The notes: generated by a model not told the origin, from the sequence alone. Positions 27,409 to 39,199 are shown, counted from the first letter of the stretch. The stretch: DNA of 64,000 nt from Burkholderia arboris (GCF_902499125.1 NZ_CABVPX010000040.1:1-64000), one strand, 5' to 3'. Made by a program: numbers and translations.

Positions 27409-28191
27409 TCACGGCTGCGACACGTCGCGGCCGAAGTACTTCTGCGAGATCTTCGCGTAGGTGCCGTCGGCCTTGATGTCCGCGAGCGCCTTGTCGATCG
27501 CGGCCACCAGCGCGGGGCTGCCCTTGCGCAGCAGCACGCCGGACGCGTCGCCGGCACCGGTCTTGTCGGTCGCCGCGACCTTCAGTTTCGCGTCGGGCTT
27601 GTGCTTGCGGAAATCGAGGTACGACAGCGAATCGTTGATCGTCGCGTCGACGCGCCCGGACGTCAGCAGGTCGATCGATTCGTTGAAGCCCTGCACCGGC
27701 ACCACGTCGGCGCCATGCGCGGCCGCGAGCTTGCCGAAATTGCTCGTCAGCGTGTTCGCGGATTTCTTGCCCTTCAGGTCGTCGAACGAGCGGATCGCCG
27801 TGTTGTCCGCGCGCACGATCAGCACCGCGTGCGACGTGATGTACGGGGACGAGAAATCGTATTTCGCCTTGCGCGCGTCGGTGATCGACACTTCATTGAC
27901 GACCGCGTCGTAGCGGTTCACGTCGAGGCCCGCGATCAGTCCGTCCCACTTGCCTTCGACGAACTGCGGCTTCACGCCGAGGCGCTGCGCGATCGCCGTG
28001 GCGATATCGACGTCGAAACCCGTCAGCTTGCCCGTCTCGTCGTGGTACGTGAACGGCGCGTAGGTGCCTTCGGTGCCGACCCGGAACACACCGGCCGACT
28101 TGATCTGCGACAGGTCGTCGGCAGCCAGCGCACTGGTGGCCGCAGTGGCCTGCAGCAGCGCGACGATCAGGATGGAGCGGAGGAATTTCAT
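27409..28191 (-). CDS. Periplasmic cystine/amino-acid-binding protein (TcyJ/FliY-like)
   Basis: This 260-residue protein has a signal peptide cut near ALA-AD (about residue 23). It contains the family-3 solute-binding pattern VGTEGTYAPFTYHDETGKL, TGFDVDIATAIAQRLG, WDGLIAGLDVNRYDAVVN and later GVLLRKGSPALVAAIDKAL. These closely resemble cystine-binding proteins. It is the first gene of the three-gene transporter operon on the minus strand. Confidence 0.9.
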   Translation of the reverse strand: MKFLRSILIVALLQATAATSALAADDLSQIKSAGVFRVGTEGTYAPFTYHDETGKLTGFDVDIATAIAQRLGVKPQFVEGKWDGLIAGLDVNRYDAVVNEVSITDARKAKYDFSSPYITSHAVLIVRADNTAIRSFDDLKGKKSANTLTSNFGKLAAAHGADVVPVQGFNESIDLLTSGRVDATINDSLSYLDFRKHKPDAKLKVAATDKTGAGDASGVLLRKGSPALVAAIDKALADIKADGTYAKISQKYFGRDVSQP

Positions 28192-28327
28192 GGTGCGGAC
28201 CCCGAATGATTGGAGAGAATCATCCCGCCGGCACGCCTGCGCCGTTCGAGAAGTCCGCGAATTCTACCGACGCGTTGGAGCACGGCAAAAACGCAAATCG
28301 GCTAACGATATGAGCCGATCGAATAAC

Positions 28328-28357
28328 GCCCGCACCGGCTGCGAAGCCGGCGCGGGC
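28328..28357 (-). terminator. Hairpin downstream of phnY
   Basis: GCCCGCaCCGGCT and AGCCGGcGCGGGC form a long GC stem with a GCGA loop, 15 bases past the phnY stop. On the minus strand only GTTATT follows, so it is a weak intrinsic terminator at best. Confidence 0.5.
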
Positions 28358-28371
28358 GCCTTACACGCCAC

Positions 28372-29826
28372 TTACCACGGCAGCGAGTACGTCTTCGTAT
28401 TCGTGAAGCTCTTCATCGCTTCCTGCACGCCTTCCTTGTACCCGAGCCCCGAATCCTTCACGCCGCCGAACGGCGTCAGTTCGAGCCGGTAGCCGGGCAC
28501 TTCGCGCACGTTCACGCTGCCGACTTCCAGCTCGGTGATGAAACGCGTGATGTTGTCGAAGCGGTTCGTGCACACCGACGACGACAGCGCGTAGTCGGTG
28601 CTGTTCGACATCCGGATCGCTTCGTCGATGTCGCGAAAGCGCATGATCGGCGACACCGGGCCGAACGTCTCGTACTTCACGAGCGGCATGTCGGGCGTCA
28701 CACGGTCGATCACCGTCGGCGAATACAGCGCGCCGTCGCGCACGTTGCCGACCAGCAGCCGCGCCCCGCGCGAAATCGCGTCATTCACCTGCTGCTCGCA
28801 GAACTTCGCGGCCGCCTCGTCGATCACCGTGCCCATGTCGACCGACGGATCGGATGGATTGCCGTACGACCACGCACGCGTCTTCTCGACAACAAGCTCG
28901 GTGAAGCGATCGGCCACCGACTCGTGCACGAGCATCCGCTTGATCGCCGTGCAACGCTGCCCTGAGTTCTTGTACGAGCCCGACACCGCGAGCGTGCTCG
29001 CCTCGTCGAGATCGGCGTCTTCCATCACGATGATCGGATCGTTGCCCCCGAGTTCGAGCACCGCGCGCCGGTAGCCCATCCGCGATGCGATCGACTTGCC
29101 GATCGACACGCCGCCGGTGAACGTGATGAGATCGATCGCCGGGTTCGTGATCAGCTCGTCGGCGATCTCCCTCGGGTCGCCGGTAATCACCTGCAGCATC
29201 TGCGGCGGCAAGCCGGCCTCATACAGGATGTCGGCAAAGAGGTAACACGACAGCGGCACCTTCTCCGACGGCTTCACGACGATCCGGTTGTTGGTCGCGA
29301 CCGACGGCACGATCTTGTGCGCGACCTGGTTCATCGGGTGGTTGAACGGCGTGATCGCCGAAATCACGCCGAGCAGCGGATCGCGCTGCGTGTACACGCG
29401 GCGTTTCTTGCCGTGCGGTGTCAGGTCGCACGAAAAGATCTGCCCGTCGTCCTTCAGCACTTCACCGGCGCCGAACGTCAGCACGTCGGCCACGCGGCCC
29501 GCTTCGTACGTCGAATCCTTGATGCACAAGCCGGCCTCTGCCGTGATCAGCGCCGCGATCTCCGCCGTGCGCGAGCGCACGATGTCGGCCGCACGGCGCA
29601 GGATCGCCGCGCGGTCGTGGCGCGTAAGCGTCGGCCGGTACGCACGCGCGACCGCAAACGCGCGGCGCACGTCGTCCAGCGTCGCCTTCGGCACGGTGCC
29701 GACCAGCGTGCCGTCGTACGGGTTACGCACCTCGATCACCGCGTCCCGATGAATCCGCTCTCCATTGATTCGCAGTGCTTCGCGACGAATCTCGCGGACG
29801 TCCGTCGATGCTGCAATGGCGTTCAT
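28372..29826 (-). CDS. phnY: Phosphonoacetaldehyde dehydrogenase PhnY
   Basis: PhnY oxidises phosphonoacetaldehyde to phosphonoacetate with NAD. The 484-residue protein is a normal-length aldehyde dehydrogenase with catalytic Cys in NSGQRCTAIK, general-base Glu in LELGGNDP and cofactor-binding TGGVSIGK. The specific assignment comes from context: the next gene upstream on the same strand is phnA, and phnW is in the same locus. It lies 29 bases after phnA and ends at a GC hairpin. Confidence 0.92.
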   Translation of the reverse strand: MNAIAASTDVREIRREALRINGERIHRDAVIEVRNPYDGTLVGTVPKATLDDVRRAFAVARAYRPTLTRHDRAAILRRAADIVRSRTAEIAALITAEAGLCIKDSTYEAGRVADVLTFGAGEVLKDDGQIFSCDLTPHGKKRRVYTQRDPLLGVISAITPFNHPMNQVAHKIVPSVATNNRIVVKPSEKVPLSCYLFADILYEAGLPPQMLQVITGDPREIADELITNPAIDLITFTGGVSIGKSIASRMGYRRAVLELGGNDPIIVMEDADLDEASTLAVSGSYKNSGQRCTAIKRMLVHESVADRFTELVVEKTRAWSYGNPSDPSVDMGTVIDEAAAKFCEQQVNDAISRGARLLVGNVRDGALYSPTVIDRVTPDMPLVKYETFGPVSPIMRFRDIDEAIRMSNSTDYALSSSVCTNRFDNITRFITELEVGSVNVREVPGYRLELTPFGGVKDSGLGYKEGVQEAMKSFTNTKTYSLPW

Positions 29827-29855
29827 GAATATGTCCCCTTACGGATGCATGCGTA

Positions 29856-31206
<1,351 letters not shown>

Positions 31207-31302
31207 CATGCAGAGAACAGAAAGCAAAACAATGGTGTAGCAAGAGGGCTGGTCTCCACTCATCCGCCGTGTGCCGCGGCGCCACAGTCAAGGGGTCTGA
31301 AG

Positions 31303-32358
31303 ATGAACGAAGTGCCGGTAAACAAGCGTTTGAATGCATGGGCGGCGGGCGCGGCCCGTTTCGCGCTGGCCGCGGCGGTCGCGCTCGGCGCCGCGCAGGC
31401 GGCGCACGCGAAGACGTCGCTGCTCGTCTACACCGCGCTGGAAGACGAGGCGATGAAGCCCTACAAGGACGCGTTCGAGAAAGCGAACCCCGATATCGAG
31501 ATCCGCTGGGTGCGCGACTCGACCGGCTCGGTCACCGCGAAGCTGCTCGCCGAGAAGAACAACCCGCGCGCGGACGTCGTGCTCGGCCTCGCCGCGTCGA
31601 GCCTCACGCTGCTCGACCTGCAGGGCATGCTGATGCCGTACACGCCGAACGGCTTCGACCAGCTCACGCGCAAGTACAGCGATGCGAACACGCCGCCGCA
31701 CTGGGTCGGCATGGACGTGTGGGGCGCGACCATCTGCTACAACCGCGTCGCCGCGCAGGCGAAGAACATCCCGAAACCGACGTCGTGGGAAGACCTGACG
31801 AAGCCCGTCTACAAAGGCGCGATCGTGATGCCGAGCCCGGTCTCGTCGGGCACCGGCTACCTCGACGTGACCGCGTGGCTGCAGACCTTCGGCGACGACA
31901 AGGGCTGGAAATTCATGGACGCGCTCGACAAGAACGTCGCGCAGTACGTGCACTCGGGCTCGAAGCCGTGCACGCTCGCCGGCACCGGCGAATTCCCGAT
32001 CGGCATCTCGTTCGAGTTCCGCGGCCACGAACTGCAGTCGCAGGGCGCGCCGATCGATCTGGTGTTCCCGAAGGAAGGGCTCGGCTGGGACATGGAAGGC
32101 ACGGCGATCATGAAGACGACGAAGCAGCCCGATGCGGCGAAGAAGCTCGCCGATTTCATGGCGAGCAAGGAAGCGAACCAGATCACCGCGCGCTGGTGGG
32201 CAATCGTCGCGTATCCGGGCGTCGCGCGGAAGCTGGCCGGCATCCCCGACAACTATTCGGAGCTGCTCGTGAAGAACGACTTCGTGTGGTCGGCGAAGAA
32301 CCGCCAGTCGATCCTCGATACGTGGCAGAAGCGCTACGGGGCGAAGGCGCAGCAATGA
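31303..32358 (+). CDS. phnS: 2-aminoethylphosphonate ABC transporter, periplasmic binding protein PhnS
   Basis: This 351-residue protein has a signal peptide (hydrophobic about residues 18-33, AHA cut). It belongs to the iron/spermidine-like binding family used for AEP: SLLVYTALEDEAMKPYKDAF, WVRDSTGSVTAKLLAEKNN, YNRVAAQAKNIPKPTSWEDL. It is assigned to AEP because it heads phnS-phnT-permease-phnW. The ATG follows AAGGGG. The leader from the predicted promoter is about 100 bases. Confidence 0.9.
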   Translation: MNEVPVNKRLNAWAAGAARFALAAAVALGAAQAAHAKTSLLVYTALEDEAMKPYKDAFEKANPDIEIRWVRDSTGSVTAKLLAEKNNPRADVVLGLAASSLTLLDLQGMLMPYTPNGFDQLTRKYSDANTPPHWVGMDVWGATICYNRVAAQAKNIPKPTSWEDLTKPVYKGAIVMPSPVSSGTGYLDVTAWLQTFGDDKGWKFMDALDKNVAQYVHSGSKPCTLAGTGEFPIGISFEFRGHELQSQGAPIDLVFPKEGLGWDMEGTAIMKTTKQPDAAKKLADFMASKEANQITARWWAIVAYPGVARKLAGIPDNYSELLVKNDFVWSAKNRQSILDTWQKRYGAKAQQ

Positions 32359-32466
32359 CGCGGCCATGACGCCGCGACCGGCAGCGGGGCCGCGCAGCGC
32401 GCCGCCCCGCGTCACTCTTCCCCTCGTCGAATCCGGCCCCCGGGCCGCCCCAGCATGGAGGCGCGC

Positions 32467-33558
32467 ATGGCACCTTATCTGAGCGTAGAACGCATCGAGA
32501 AGCGGTACAACGACACGCAGGTTCTCACCGACATCAACCTGAGCGTGATGAAGGGCGAGATGATCTGTTTCCTCGGGCCGTCCGGCTGCGGGAAAACCAC
32601 GCTGCTGCGGATCATCGCGGGGCTCGAAACGCAGAACGCCGGCCAGATCATGCAGGACGGCCGCGACATCTCGCGGCTGCCGCCGCAACTGCGCGACTAC
32701 GGCATCGTGTTCCAGTCGTATGCGCTGTTCCCGAACCTCACCGTGTACGACAACGTCGCGTACGGGCTCGTGAACCGGAAGATGAAGCGCGAGGCGATCC
32801 ACGAGCGCGTGCACACGCTGCTCGCGCTGGTCGGTCTGCCCGACAGCCATCGCAAGCATCCGGGCCAGCTGTCCGGCGGCCAGCAGCAGCGCATCGCGCT
32901 GGCGCGTGCGCTCGCGACGTCCCCCGGCCTGCTGCTGCTCGACGAGCCGCTGTCGGCGCTCGACGCGCGCGTGCGCGTGCGGCTGCGCCAGGAAATCCGC
33001 GCGCTGCAGCAGCGGCTCGGCGTGACGACGATCATGGTCACGCACGACCAGGAAGAAGCGTTGTCGATGGCCGATCGCATCGTCGTGATGAACCACGGCG
33101 TGATCGAACAGATCGGCACGCCGCTCGAAATCTACCGGCAGCCGGCTTCGCCGTTCGTCGCCGACTTCATCGGCCGCGTCAACACGATTCCCGCCGAAGT
33201 CGCGCAGGACGGCACGCTGCGCGCGGGCGCGGTCGGCCTCGACTGCCGTCATGGCACGGCCCGCCCCGCACAAGGTGCGGCGGTGTCGGTCTACGTGCGG
33301 CCGGAAGACCTGCGCATCCGCGTGCCGGGCGAGACGGCCGACAACGTGCTGGCCGGCCGCGTCGAGAAGCTCGAATTCCTCGGCGCGTTCTGCCGCGTGA
33401 GCTTCCGGATCGACGGGCTCGACGGCCAGGAAATCGTCGCCGACCTGTCGTATCACGACGTCGACCGCACCGGCGTAGCGGCCGGCGCGCGCATCGACCT
33501 CGCGCTCGATCGCGAGCATGTCCGCGTGTTCCCGTGCGCGAAGGAGCGACTGCAATGA
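32467..33558 (+). CDS. phnT: 2-aminoethylphosphonate ABC transporter ATPase PhnT
   Basis: This 363-residue ATPase of the spermidine/AEP importer class has Walker [10 protein letters not shown], signature [15 protein letters not shown], Walker [13 protein letters not shown]-loop VTHDQEE and a C-terminal TOBE domain (residues about 240-360). I chose the ATG at 32467 with GGAG upstream over the ATG at 32455. The stop overlaps the permease start as ATGA. Confidence 0.92.
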   Translation: MAPYLSVERIEKRYNDTQVLTDINLSVMKGEMICFLGPSGCGKTTLLRIIAGLETQNAGQIMQDGRDISRLPPQLRDYGIVFQSYALFPNLTVYDNVAYGLVNRKMKREAIHERVHTLLALVGLPDSHRKHPGQLSGGQQQRIALARALATSPGLLLLDEPLSALDARVRVRLRQEIRALQQRLGVTTIMVTHDQEEALSMADRIVVMNHGVIEQIGTPLEIYRQPASPFVADFIGRVNTIPAEVAQDGTLRAGAVGLDCRHGTARPAQGAAVSVYVRPEDLRIRVPGETADNVLAGRVEKLEFLGAFCRVSFRIDGLDGQEIVADLSYHDVDRTGVAAGARIDLALDREHVRVFPCAKERLQ

Positions 33559-35282
33559 GCACCGTCCTGACCGAGCGCCGCCGCGGCGCCTCCGCCCCCG
33601 CCGACGTGCGGCAGATCACACACTGGCACGACCGCATCGCGCAGCTCGCGCTCGTCACGATGGCCGCGCTGATGTCGCTGTTCCTGCTGCTGCCGCTCGC
33701 GCTCGTCGTGCAGAAATGCTTCGTCGACGCGGACGGGCGTTTCGTCGGCGCGCACAACTTCGTCGAGTACCTCGAGGACAGCGGCGTGCTGCGCTCGATG
33801 CTGCATTCGCTGACGGTCGGCGCACTCGTCACGATGATCGTCGTGCCGATGGCGTTCACGTTCGCGTATGCGCTGACGCGCTCGTGCATGCCGCTGAAGA
33901 ACGCCGCGCGCACGATCGCGCTGCTGCCGCTGCTCGCGCCGACGCTGCTGTCGGCCGTGTCGTTCATCTACTGGTTCGGCAACGCGGGGCTGCTGAAGCC
34001 GCTGCTGCACGGCCATTCGATCTACGGGCTGCCGGGCATCGTGCTGAGCATGGTGTACGCGTCGTTCCCGCACGTGCTGATGATCCTCGTCACCGCGCTG
34101 TCGCTCGCCGACGGCCGGCTCTACGAGGCCGCCGACGCGATGGGCACGAGCCGCATCCGCAAGTTCTTCACGATCACGCTGCCCGGCGCGAAGTACGGGT
34201 TGATCAGCGCGACGATGGTTGCGTTCACGATGTGCATCAACGACTTCGGCGTGCCGGTCGTGATCGGCGGTTCGTACAACGTGCTGTCGACCGACATCTA
34301 CAAGCTGATCATCGGGCTGCAGGATTTCAACCGCAGCGCGGTCGTGAGCCTGATGCTGCTGTGTCCGGCGCTGGTCGCGTTCGGCGTCGACTTCTTCATC
34401 CGCCGCCGCCAGCAGTCGCAGCTCGGCGCGCGCTCGACGCCGTACCAGCCGAAGCCGTCGCGCGGCTTCGACGCCGCGATGCTCGCGTACTGCACGCTCG
34501 TGTGCGCGTTCTTCATCGCGGTGGTCGGCATCTCGGTATTCGCGTCGTTCGTGAAGTTCTGGCCGTACCAGATGAGCCTCGGGCTGCAGCACTACAAGAT
34601 GGGGCTGATCGGCGCCGGCATCTTCGACGCGTACAAGAACAGCCTGCGGATGGCCGCGACGGTGGCGGCCGGCGGCACGATCGTCGTGTTCGGCGGCGCC
34701 TACCTGATCGAGAAGACCCGCGGCGCGCGCTGGCTGCGCGGCTTCATCAGCCTGTGCGCGATCCTGCCGATGGGCGTGCCGGGGCTCGTGCTCGGCATCA
34801 GCTACATCTTCCTGTTCAATGCGCCCGGCAATCCGCTGAACGGGCTGTACGGGTCGCTGTGGCTGCTCGCGATCGTCACGGTCGTCCACTACTACGCGTC
34901 GAGCCACCTCACCGCCGTTACCGCGCTCAGGCAGATCGACAGCGAGTTCGAGGCCGTGTCCGCCTCGCTGAAGGTGCCGTTCTACAAGACCTTCCTGCGC
35001 GTGACGGTGCCCGTGTGCCTGCCCGCGATCCTGCTGATCGCGCGCTACCTGTTCGTCAACGGGATGACGACGGTCTCGGCCGTCGCGTTCCTCTACTCGC
35101 CGGACACGCAACCTGCATCGGTCGCGATCCTGAACCTCGACGACGCGGGCCAGATGGGCCCGGCCGCCGCGATGGCCACGCTCGTGCTCGCGACCTCGTC
35201 GTTCGCGTGCGTGCTGTTCGCCTGCATCTCGCACCGCCTGCTGCGTCGCACGCAAGCGTGGCGCACCCCGCATCGCCGTTGA
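33555..35282 (+). CDS. 2-aminoethylphosphonate ABC transporter, fused double permease
   Basis: This 575-residue protein has about twelve membrane segments in two similar halves, each with an EAA-type loop ([21 protein letters not shown] and [20 protein letters not shown]). It therefore replaces two separate permeases (PhnU/PhnV in other bacteria) with a single fused one. AAGGAG lies eight bases before the ATG at 33555, which overlaps the phnT stop. Fused permeases of this kind are known in the Fe3+/AEP family. Confidence 0.9.
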   Translation: MSTVLTERRRGASAPADVRQITHWHDRIAQLALVTMAALMSLFLLLPLALVVQKCFVDADGRFVGAHNFVEYLEDSGVLRSMLHSLTVGALVTMIVVPMAFTFAYALTRSCMPLKNAARTIALLPLLAPTLLSAVSFIYWFGNAGLLKPLLHGHSIYGLPGIVLSMVYASFPHVLMILVTALSLADGRLYEAADAMGTSRIRKFFTITLPGAKYGLISATMVAFTMCINDFGVPVVIGGSYNVLSTDIYKLIIGLQDFNRSAVVSLMLLCPALVAFGVDFFIRRRQQSQLGARSTPYQPKPSRGFDAAMLAYCTLVCAFFIAVVGISVFASFVKFWPYQMSLGLQHYKMGLIGAGIFDAYKNSLRMAATVAAGGTIVVFGGAYLIEKTRGARWLRGFISLCAILPMGVPGLVLGISYIFLFNAPGNPLNGLYGSLWLLAIVTVVHYYASSHLTAVTALRQIDSEFEAVSASLKVPFYKTFLRVTVPVCLPAILLIARYLFVNGMTTVSAVAFLYSPDTQPASVAILNLDDAGQMGPAAAMATLVLATSSFACVLFACISHRLLRRTQAWRTPHRR

Positions 35283-35329
35283 TTCCCTGCCGCATCCACG
35301 TGACGTCCCGACTTCATCAAGGAGACACC

Positions 35330-36460
35330 ATGACGCTCGCCGCCCAGCCCATCCTGCTCACTCCCGGCCCCCTGACGACCTCCGACGCGACGCGCGACGC
35401 GATGCTGCGCGACTGGGGGTCGTGGGACAGCGACTTCAACGCGATCACCGCGCGGCTGCGCGAACGCCTGCTGCAGATCGTGCACGGCGAAGGCACGCAC
35501 GAATGCGTCCCGCTGCAAGGCAGCGGCACGTTCTCGGTCGAAGCGGCCCTCGGCACGCTCGTGCCGCGCAACGGCCACGTGCTCGTGCCGAACAACGGCG
35601 CGTACTGCCAGCGCATCGCGAAGATCTGCCGCGTGCTCGGCCGCAAGCTGACGACGATCGACTACCGCGAGGATCGCCGCGTCGATCCGGCCGACGTCGA
35701 GCGCGCGCTCGCCGCCGATCCGACCATCACGCACGTCGCGCTCGTGCACTGCGAGACCGGCGCCGGCGTGCTGAACCCGCTGCACGACATCGCGCAGGCC
35801 GTCGCGAAGCACGGGCGCGCGCTGATCGTCGATGCGATGAGCTCGTTCGGCGCGCTCGACATCGACGCGCGCACGACACCGTTCGACGCGGTGATCGCGG
35901 CGTCCGGCAAATGCCTCGAAGGCGTGCCGGGCCTCGGCTTCGTGATCGCGAAGCGCAGCACGCTCGAACGCTGCGAAGGCAACAGCCATTCGCTCGCGAT
36001 GGACCTGTACGACCAGTGGGTCTACATGCAGCGCACGACGCAGTGGCGCTTCACGCCGCCGACGCACGTGGTCGCAGCGCTCGACGCGGCCGTCGCGCAA
36101 TACGTCGACGAAGGCGGGCTCGCCGCGCGCGGCGGCCGCTACCAGCGCAACTATCGCGCGCTGATCGACGGGATGCTCGCGCTCGGCTTCCGGCCGTTCC
36201 TCGATCCGGCGATCCAGGCGCCGATCATCGTCACGTTCCACGCGCCGGACGATCCCAACTACGACTTCAAGCGGTTTTATCAGGAGGTCAAAAAGCGCGG
36301 CTACATTCTGTATCCGGGCAAGCTGACCGAAGTCGAAACGTTCCGCGTCGGCTGCATCGGCCACTTCGGCGAAGCCGGGATTCCGGGCGCCGTCGCGGCG
36401 ATCGCCGACACGCTGCGCGCGATGGGTGTGCGCCGCGTATCGGCCGAAGCGGCGGCCTGA
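35330..36460 (+). CDS. phnW: 2-aminoethylphosphonate-pyruvate transaminase PhnW
   Basis: PhnW uses pyruvate and pyridoxal phosphate to turn AEP into phosphonoacetaldehyde and alanine, the entry step of the pathway. The 376-residue class V aminotransferase starts with [10 protein letters not shown], has [14 protein letters not shown] for phosphate binding, DAMSSFG for the PLP ring nitrogen and the PLP lysine K194 in [20 protein letters not shown] site precedes the ATG. It follows the permease by 47 bases. Confidence 0.96.
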   Translation: MTLAAQPILLTPGPLTTSDATRDAMLRDWGSWDSDFNAITARLRERLLQIVHGEGTHECVPLQGSGTFSVEAALGTLVPRNGHVLVPNNGAYCQRIAKICRVLGRKLTTIDYREDRRVDPADVERALAADPTITHVALVHCETGAGVLNPLHDIAQAVAKHGRALIVDAMSSFGALDIDARTTPFDAVIAASGKCLEGVPGLGFVIAKRSTLERCEGNSHSLAMDLYDQWVYMQRTTQWRFTPPTHVVAALDAAVAQYVDEGGLAARGGRYQRNYRALIDGMLALGFRPFLDPAIQAPIIVTFHAPDDPNYDFKRFYQEVKKRGYILYPGKLTEVETFRVGCIGHFGEAGIPGAVAAIADTLRAMGVRRVSAEAAA

Positions 36461-36591
36461 CGCGACGTGATGCGATACCCCGGCCGCGTGCCGATATGCG
36501 CGCGGCCAACTCCGCCGCCTCTCGCCACGCGGCAGCCAGGTTTTCCGGCCGTGCACGTGCACGGCCCCGACCCTTATTGAAGAACCATCCG

Positions 36592-37980
36592 ATGCGACCC
36601 TTCTGGATCGAACAAGCACTGTTCAACGACGGCGATCTCGCCCCCGCGCTGCAGGGCGCAACGCAGGCCGACGTCTGCATCGTCGGCGGCGGCTTCACCG
36701 GGCTCTGGACCGCGATCCAGGCGAAGCAGCAGAACCCGGCGCTCGACATCGCGATCGTCGAAGCCGACCTGTGCGGCGCCGGCGCGAGCGGCCGCAACGG
36801 CGGCTGCCTGCTCACGTGGTCCGCGAAATTCCTGACGCTGCGGCGCCTGTTCGGCGAAGCCGAGGCAATCCGGCTCGTGAAGGCGTCGGAAGCGGCCGTC
36901 CAGCACATCGCCGATTTCTGCCGCGCGCACGACATCGACGCCGAACTTCGGCTCGACGGCACGCTGTACACGGCGACGTCGCGCGCGCAGGTCGGCACGC
37001 TCGCGCCGGTGCTCGACGCGCTCGCCGCGTGCGGCATCCACAGCTACGAGCCACTGCCGGCCGCCGAAGTCGCGCGCCGCTCGGGCTCCGCGCGCAATCT
37101 CGACGGCGTCTACTCGCCGATCGCCGCCACCGTGCATCCCGGCAAGCTCGTGCGCGGGCTGCGCCGCGTCGCGCTTGCGATGGGCATCCGCATCTACGAG
37201 CGCACGCCGATGCTCGACTTCACGCCCGGGCAGCCGGCCGTCGTGCGCACGCCGTCGGGCAGCGTCACGGCGGGCAAGCTCGTATTCGCGATCAACGCGT
37301 GGATGGCGAGCCGCTTTCCGCAGTTCGAGCGCACGATCGCGGTCGTGTCGAGCGACATGGTCATCACCGAGAAATGCCCGGCACTGCTCGAGAAGACCGG
37401 GCTCGTGGACGGCGTGTCGGTGCTCGATTCGCGGATCTTCGTCTACTACTACCGCACCACCGCCGACGGCCGGCTGATGCTCGGCAAGGGCGGCAACACG
37501 TTCTCGTGGCGCAGCCGCATCGCGCCGGTGTTCGACCAGCGCTCGCCGTACGAGGCGCAGCTCACGCAAAGCCTGCGCGAGTTCTTTCCGTCGCTCGCGG
37601 GCGTGCCGGTCACCGCGAGCTGGAACGGCCCGTCGGATCGCTCGGTCACGGGTTTCCCGTTCTTCGGCCGCCTCGACGACGCGCCGAACGTGTTCTACGG
37701 CTTCGGCTATTCGGGCAACGGCGTCGGGCCGACCTACATGGGCGGGCAGATCCTGTCGTCGCTCGTGCTCGGCCTCGACAACGCGTGGACGCGCAGCCCG
37801 ATCGTGCGCGGCCCGCTCGGCCATTTCCCCCCGGAGCCGATCCGCTATGTCGGCGCGCACGTCGTGCGCAACGCGATCCGCCGCAAGGAGCGCGCGGAGG
37901 ACGAGAGCCGGCAGCCGTCGACCGTCGACACGTGGCTCGCGAAGTTTGCGAGCGCGGCCGGGAAGGCCGACAAGGCGTGA
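36592..37980 (+). CDS. FAD-dependent oxidoreductase of the phosphonate cluster
   Basis: This 462-residue DAO-family flavoprotein has the FAD motif DVCIVGGGFTGLWTA, the second dinucleotide region GAGASGRNGGCLLTW and a C-terminal GFGYSGNGVGPTYMGG. It is the last gene of the AEP operon, 131 bases after phnW. Flavoproteins recur in AEP clusters and some have been reported to oxidise N-methylated AEP, feeding PhnW. That role is a reasonable inference here; glycine-oxidase-like activity on another amine is the alternative. Confidence 0.85.
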   Translation: MRPFWIEQALFNDGDLAPALQGATQADVCIVGGGFTGLWTAIQAKQQNPALDIAIVEADLCGAGASGRNGGCLLTWSAKFLTLRRLFGEAEAIRLVKASEAAVQHIADFCRAHDIDAELRLDGTLYTATSRAQVGTLAPVLDALAACGIHSYEPLPAAEVARRSGSARNLDGVYSPIAATVHPGKLVRGLRRVALAMGIRIYERTPMLDFTPGQPAVVRTPSGSVTAGKLVFAINAWMASRFPQFERTIAVVSSDMVITEKCPALLEKTGLVDGVSVLDSRIFVYYYRTTADGRLMLGKGGNTFSWRSRIAPVFDQRSPYEAQLTQSLREFFPSLAGVPVTASWNGPSDRSVTGFPFFGRLDDAPNVFYGFGYSGNGVGPTYMGGQILSSLVLGLDNAWTRSPIVRGPLGHFPPEPIRYVGAHVVRNAIRRKERAEDESRQPSTVDTWLAKFASAAGKADKA

Positions 37981-38321
37981 CGGGAGGGCACCCTGCGCGG
38001 GGGATCAGGGAGACGCGGACGACGCGCCAGGCGCTATCCCGCCGCCAGCTTTTTGAGCCCTCGCCTCGACCGAATCGCAAGCGAGGAAAGCCCATCCATG
38101 GCGCAAGTCCAAGCTCCAACATCGTGTTTCCCGCAAAACGGGCAACCCATTATTCGAATTACCGCACATCGATGAGACATGTCCCAATACGGACATAACT
38201 GACAAATAGATTCACCATTCATCCAATATTTATTTTTTGATTTAATATCTCGATTTTAAAATCAAAACCACCATGATAGGGTTTCGTGAATTCGAAAAAT
38301 AATTAATGCACTTCATTCTTC
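37981..38321. other. Intergenic transition into AT-rich segment
   Basis: The first 120 bases have normal GC content. From about 38.15 kb the sequence turns markedly AT-rich (for example the stretch 38220-38310), unlike anything else in the window. I see no ribosome site, no promoter I trust and no repeat flanking the change. Confidence 0.5.
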
Positions 38322-38768
38322 ATGCACCCGCGATCAATCATCGAGATCCTGATTAGCGACTCCCGATCCGTCTCTAGAGGATCTCAGTTCGGACATGCCG
38401 CGATCGCGATCGACGGAATCGTATACGGCAGGGCACACCCGGGATGGGACGTCGATAACATCCTGAGCTATCTGAATCGCCAGCAAACCAAGATGCAACG
38501 CGACACCATCGGCAATCTCCTCACTAGCTCCGAGGATGAGAAGAAAATCATCCTTTCCGAGATCAAAAGACGGTGACATGAAAACAAACCATAATCGCTC
38601 GTCGACAATAATTGCTCGTCGAACATAGCCGAATTACTGGGCAAGGCGGGAATTCTGGCTTATGACCCAAGATGGCAACTGCCGGGTATCATAGCCCCTG
38701 CGGATTTGATGACCGGTCTGCGCCACTCGAAACGCCTGATTGGAATCCGACGATATCCAAAAAAATGA
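38322..38768 (+). pseudogene. Nonsense-disrupted gene for a permuted NlpC/P60-like (His...Cys) protein
   Basis: One reading frame of 149 codons runs from ATG 38322 to TGA 38766 and is interrupted only by TGA at 38574 and TAA at 38592. The part before contains GSQFGHAAIAIDGIVYGRAH (His25); the part after resumes in the same frame with NNCSSNIAELLGKAGILAYDP (Cys98) and runs to the end. The order FGH...NNC is that of circularly permuted papain-like folds (LRAT and DUF4105/Lnb relatives). I recall intact relatives in Burkholderia that read straight through here. Readthrough or a split product cannot be excluded. The last stop overlaps the next gene's ATG. Confidence 0.7.
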
Positions 38769-39037
38769 TGCGCTTTCTGCTATTCGCCGCACTCACCATG
38801 ACGATCGGTGCGTGCTCGAAATATAAGGATGAGAACTGGACGGCGCTTCAGGACATGCCTGCGTTTGCCGAGCCAAACGACGATAGAACCCAACCGATCT
38901 TTACGATCAGGAATGGTGAGTCCTGTGTTCCATTGACGGATCGCGTTGCCAAAATCTACGCATACACACAAGTGCGCTGCGAATCCGGCACAGGCTGGGT
39001 TCTGGACGATGCCTTCGATAAACGACACGGCAAATGA
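38765..39037 (+). CDS. Small lipoprotein with SH3-like domain, coupled to the broken gene
   Basis: This 90-residue product starts MMRFLLFAALTMTIGAC: a short signal ending in a lipobox with Cys17. The rest (PIFTIRNGESCVPLTDRVAKIY...TQVRCESGTGWVLDDAF) has two cysteines and the ending GWVxxxxF pattern of bacterial SH3 domains. The ATG overlaps the stop of the preceding pseudogene (ATGA), so the two were built as one translational unit. A role as a periplasmic immunity or partner protein for a wall-active enzyme is inference. Codon use is less GC-biased than its neighbours. Confidence 0.7.
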   Translation: MMRFLLFAALTMTIGACSKYKDENWTALQDMPAFAEPNDDRTQPIFTIRNGESCVPLTDRVAKIYAYTQVRCESGTGWVLDDAFDKRHGK

Positions 39038-39199
39038 TCGCCTGCTGTCGACCCTTGCATTCGGCCCGGGCATCGTCGATTTCGACCGTCGCCACGCCCG
39101 TCCGACGCAACCAGCGAGCCAGTCGCAACTCGCCATGCAAGAACAGAGGGCAATGATCGGCAGGTCAACGCTCTTTCACCATCACTGCACTGCACTCGC

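Noticed and set aside
39040-39190. Possible transposase remnant in the minus strand near phnR
   Set aside because: Translations are vaguely transposase-like, but no motif or terminal repeat could be confirmed.
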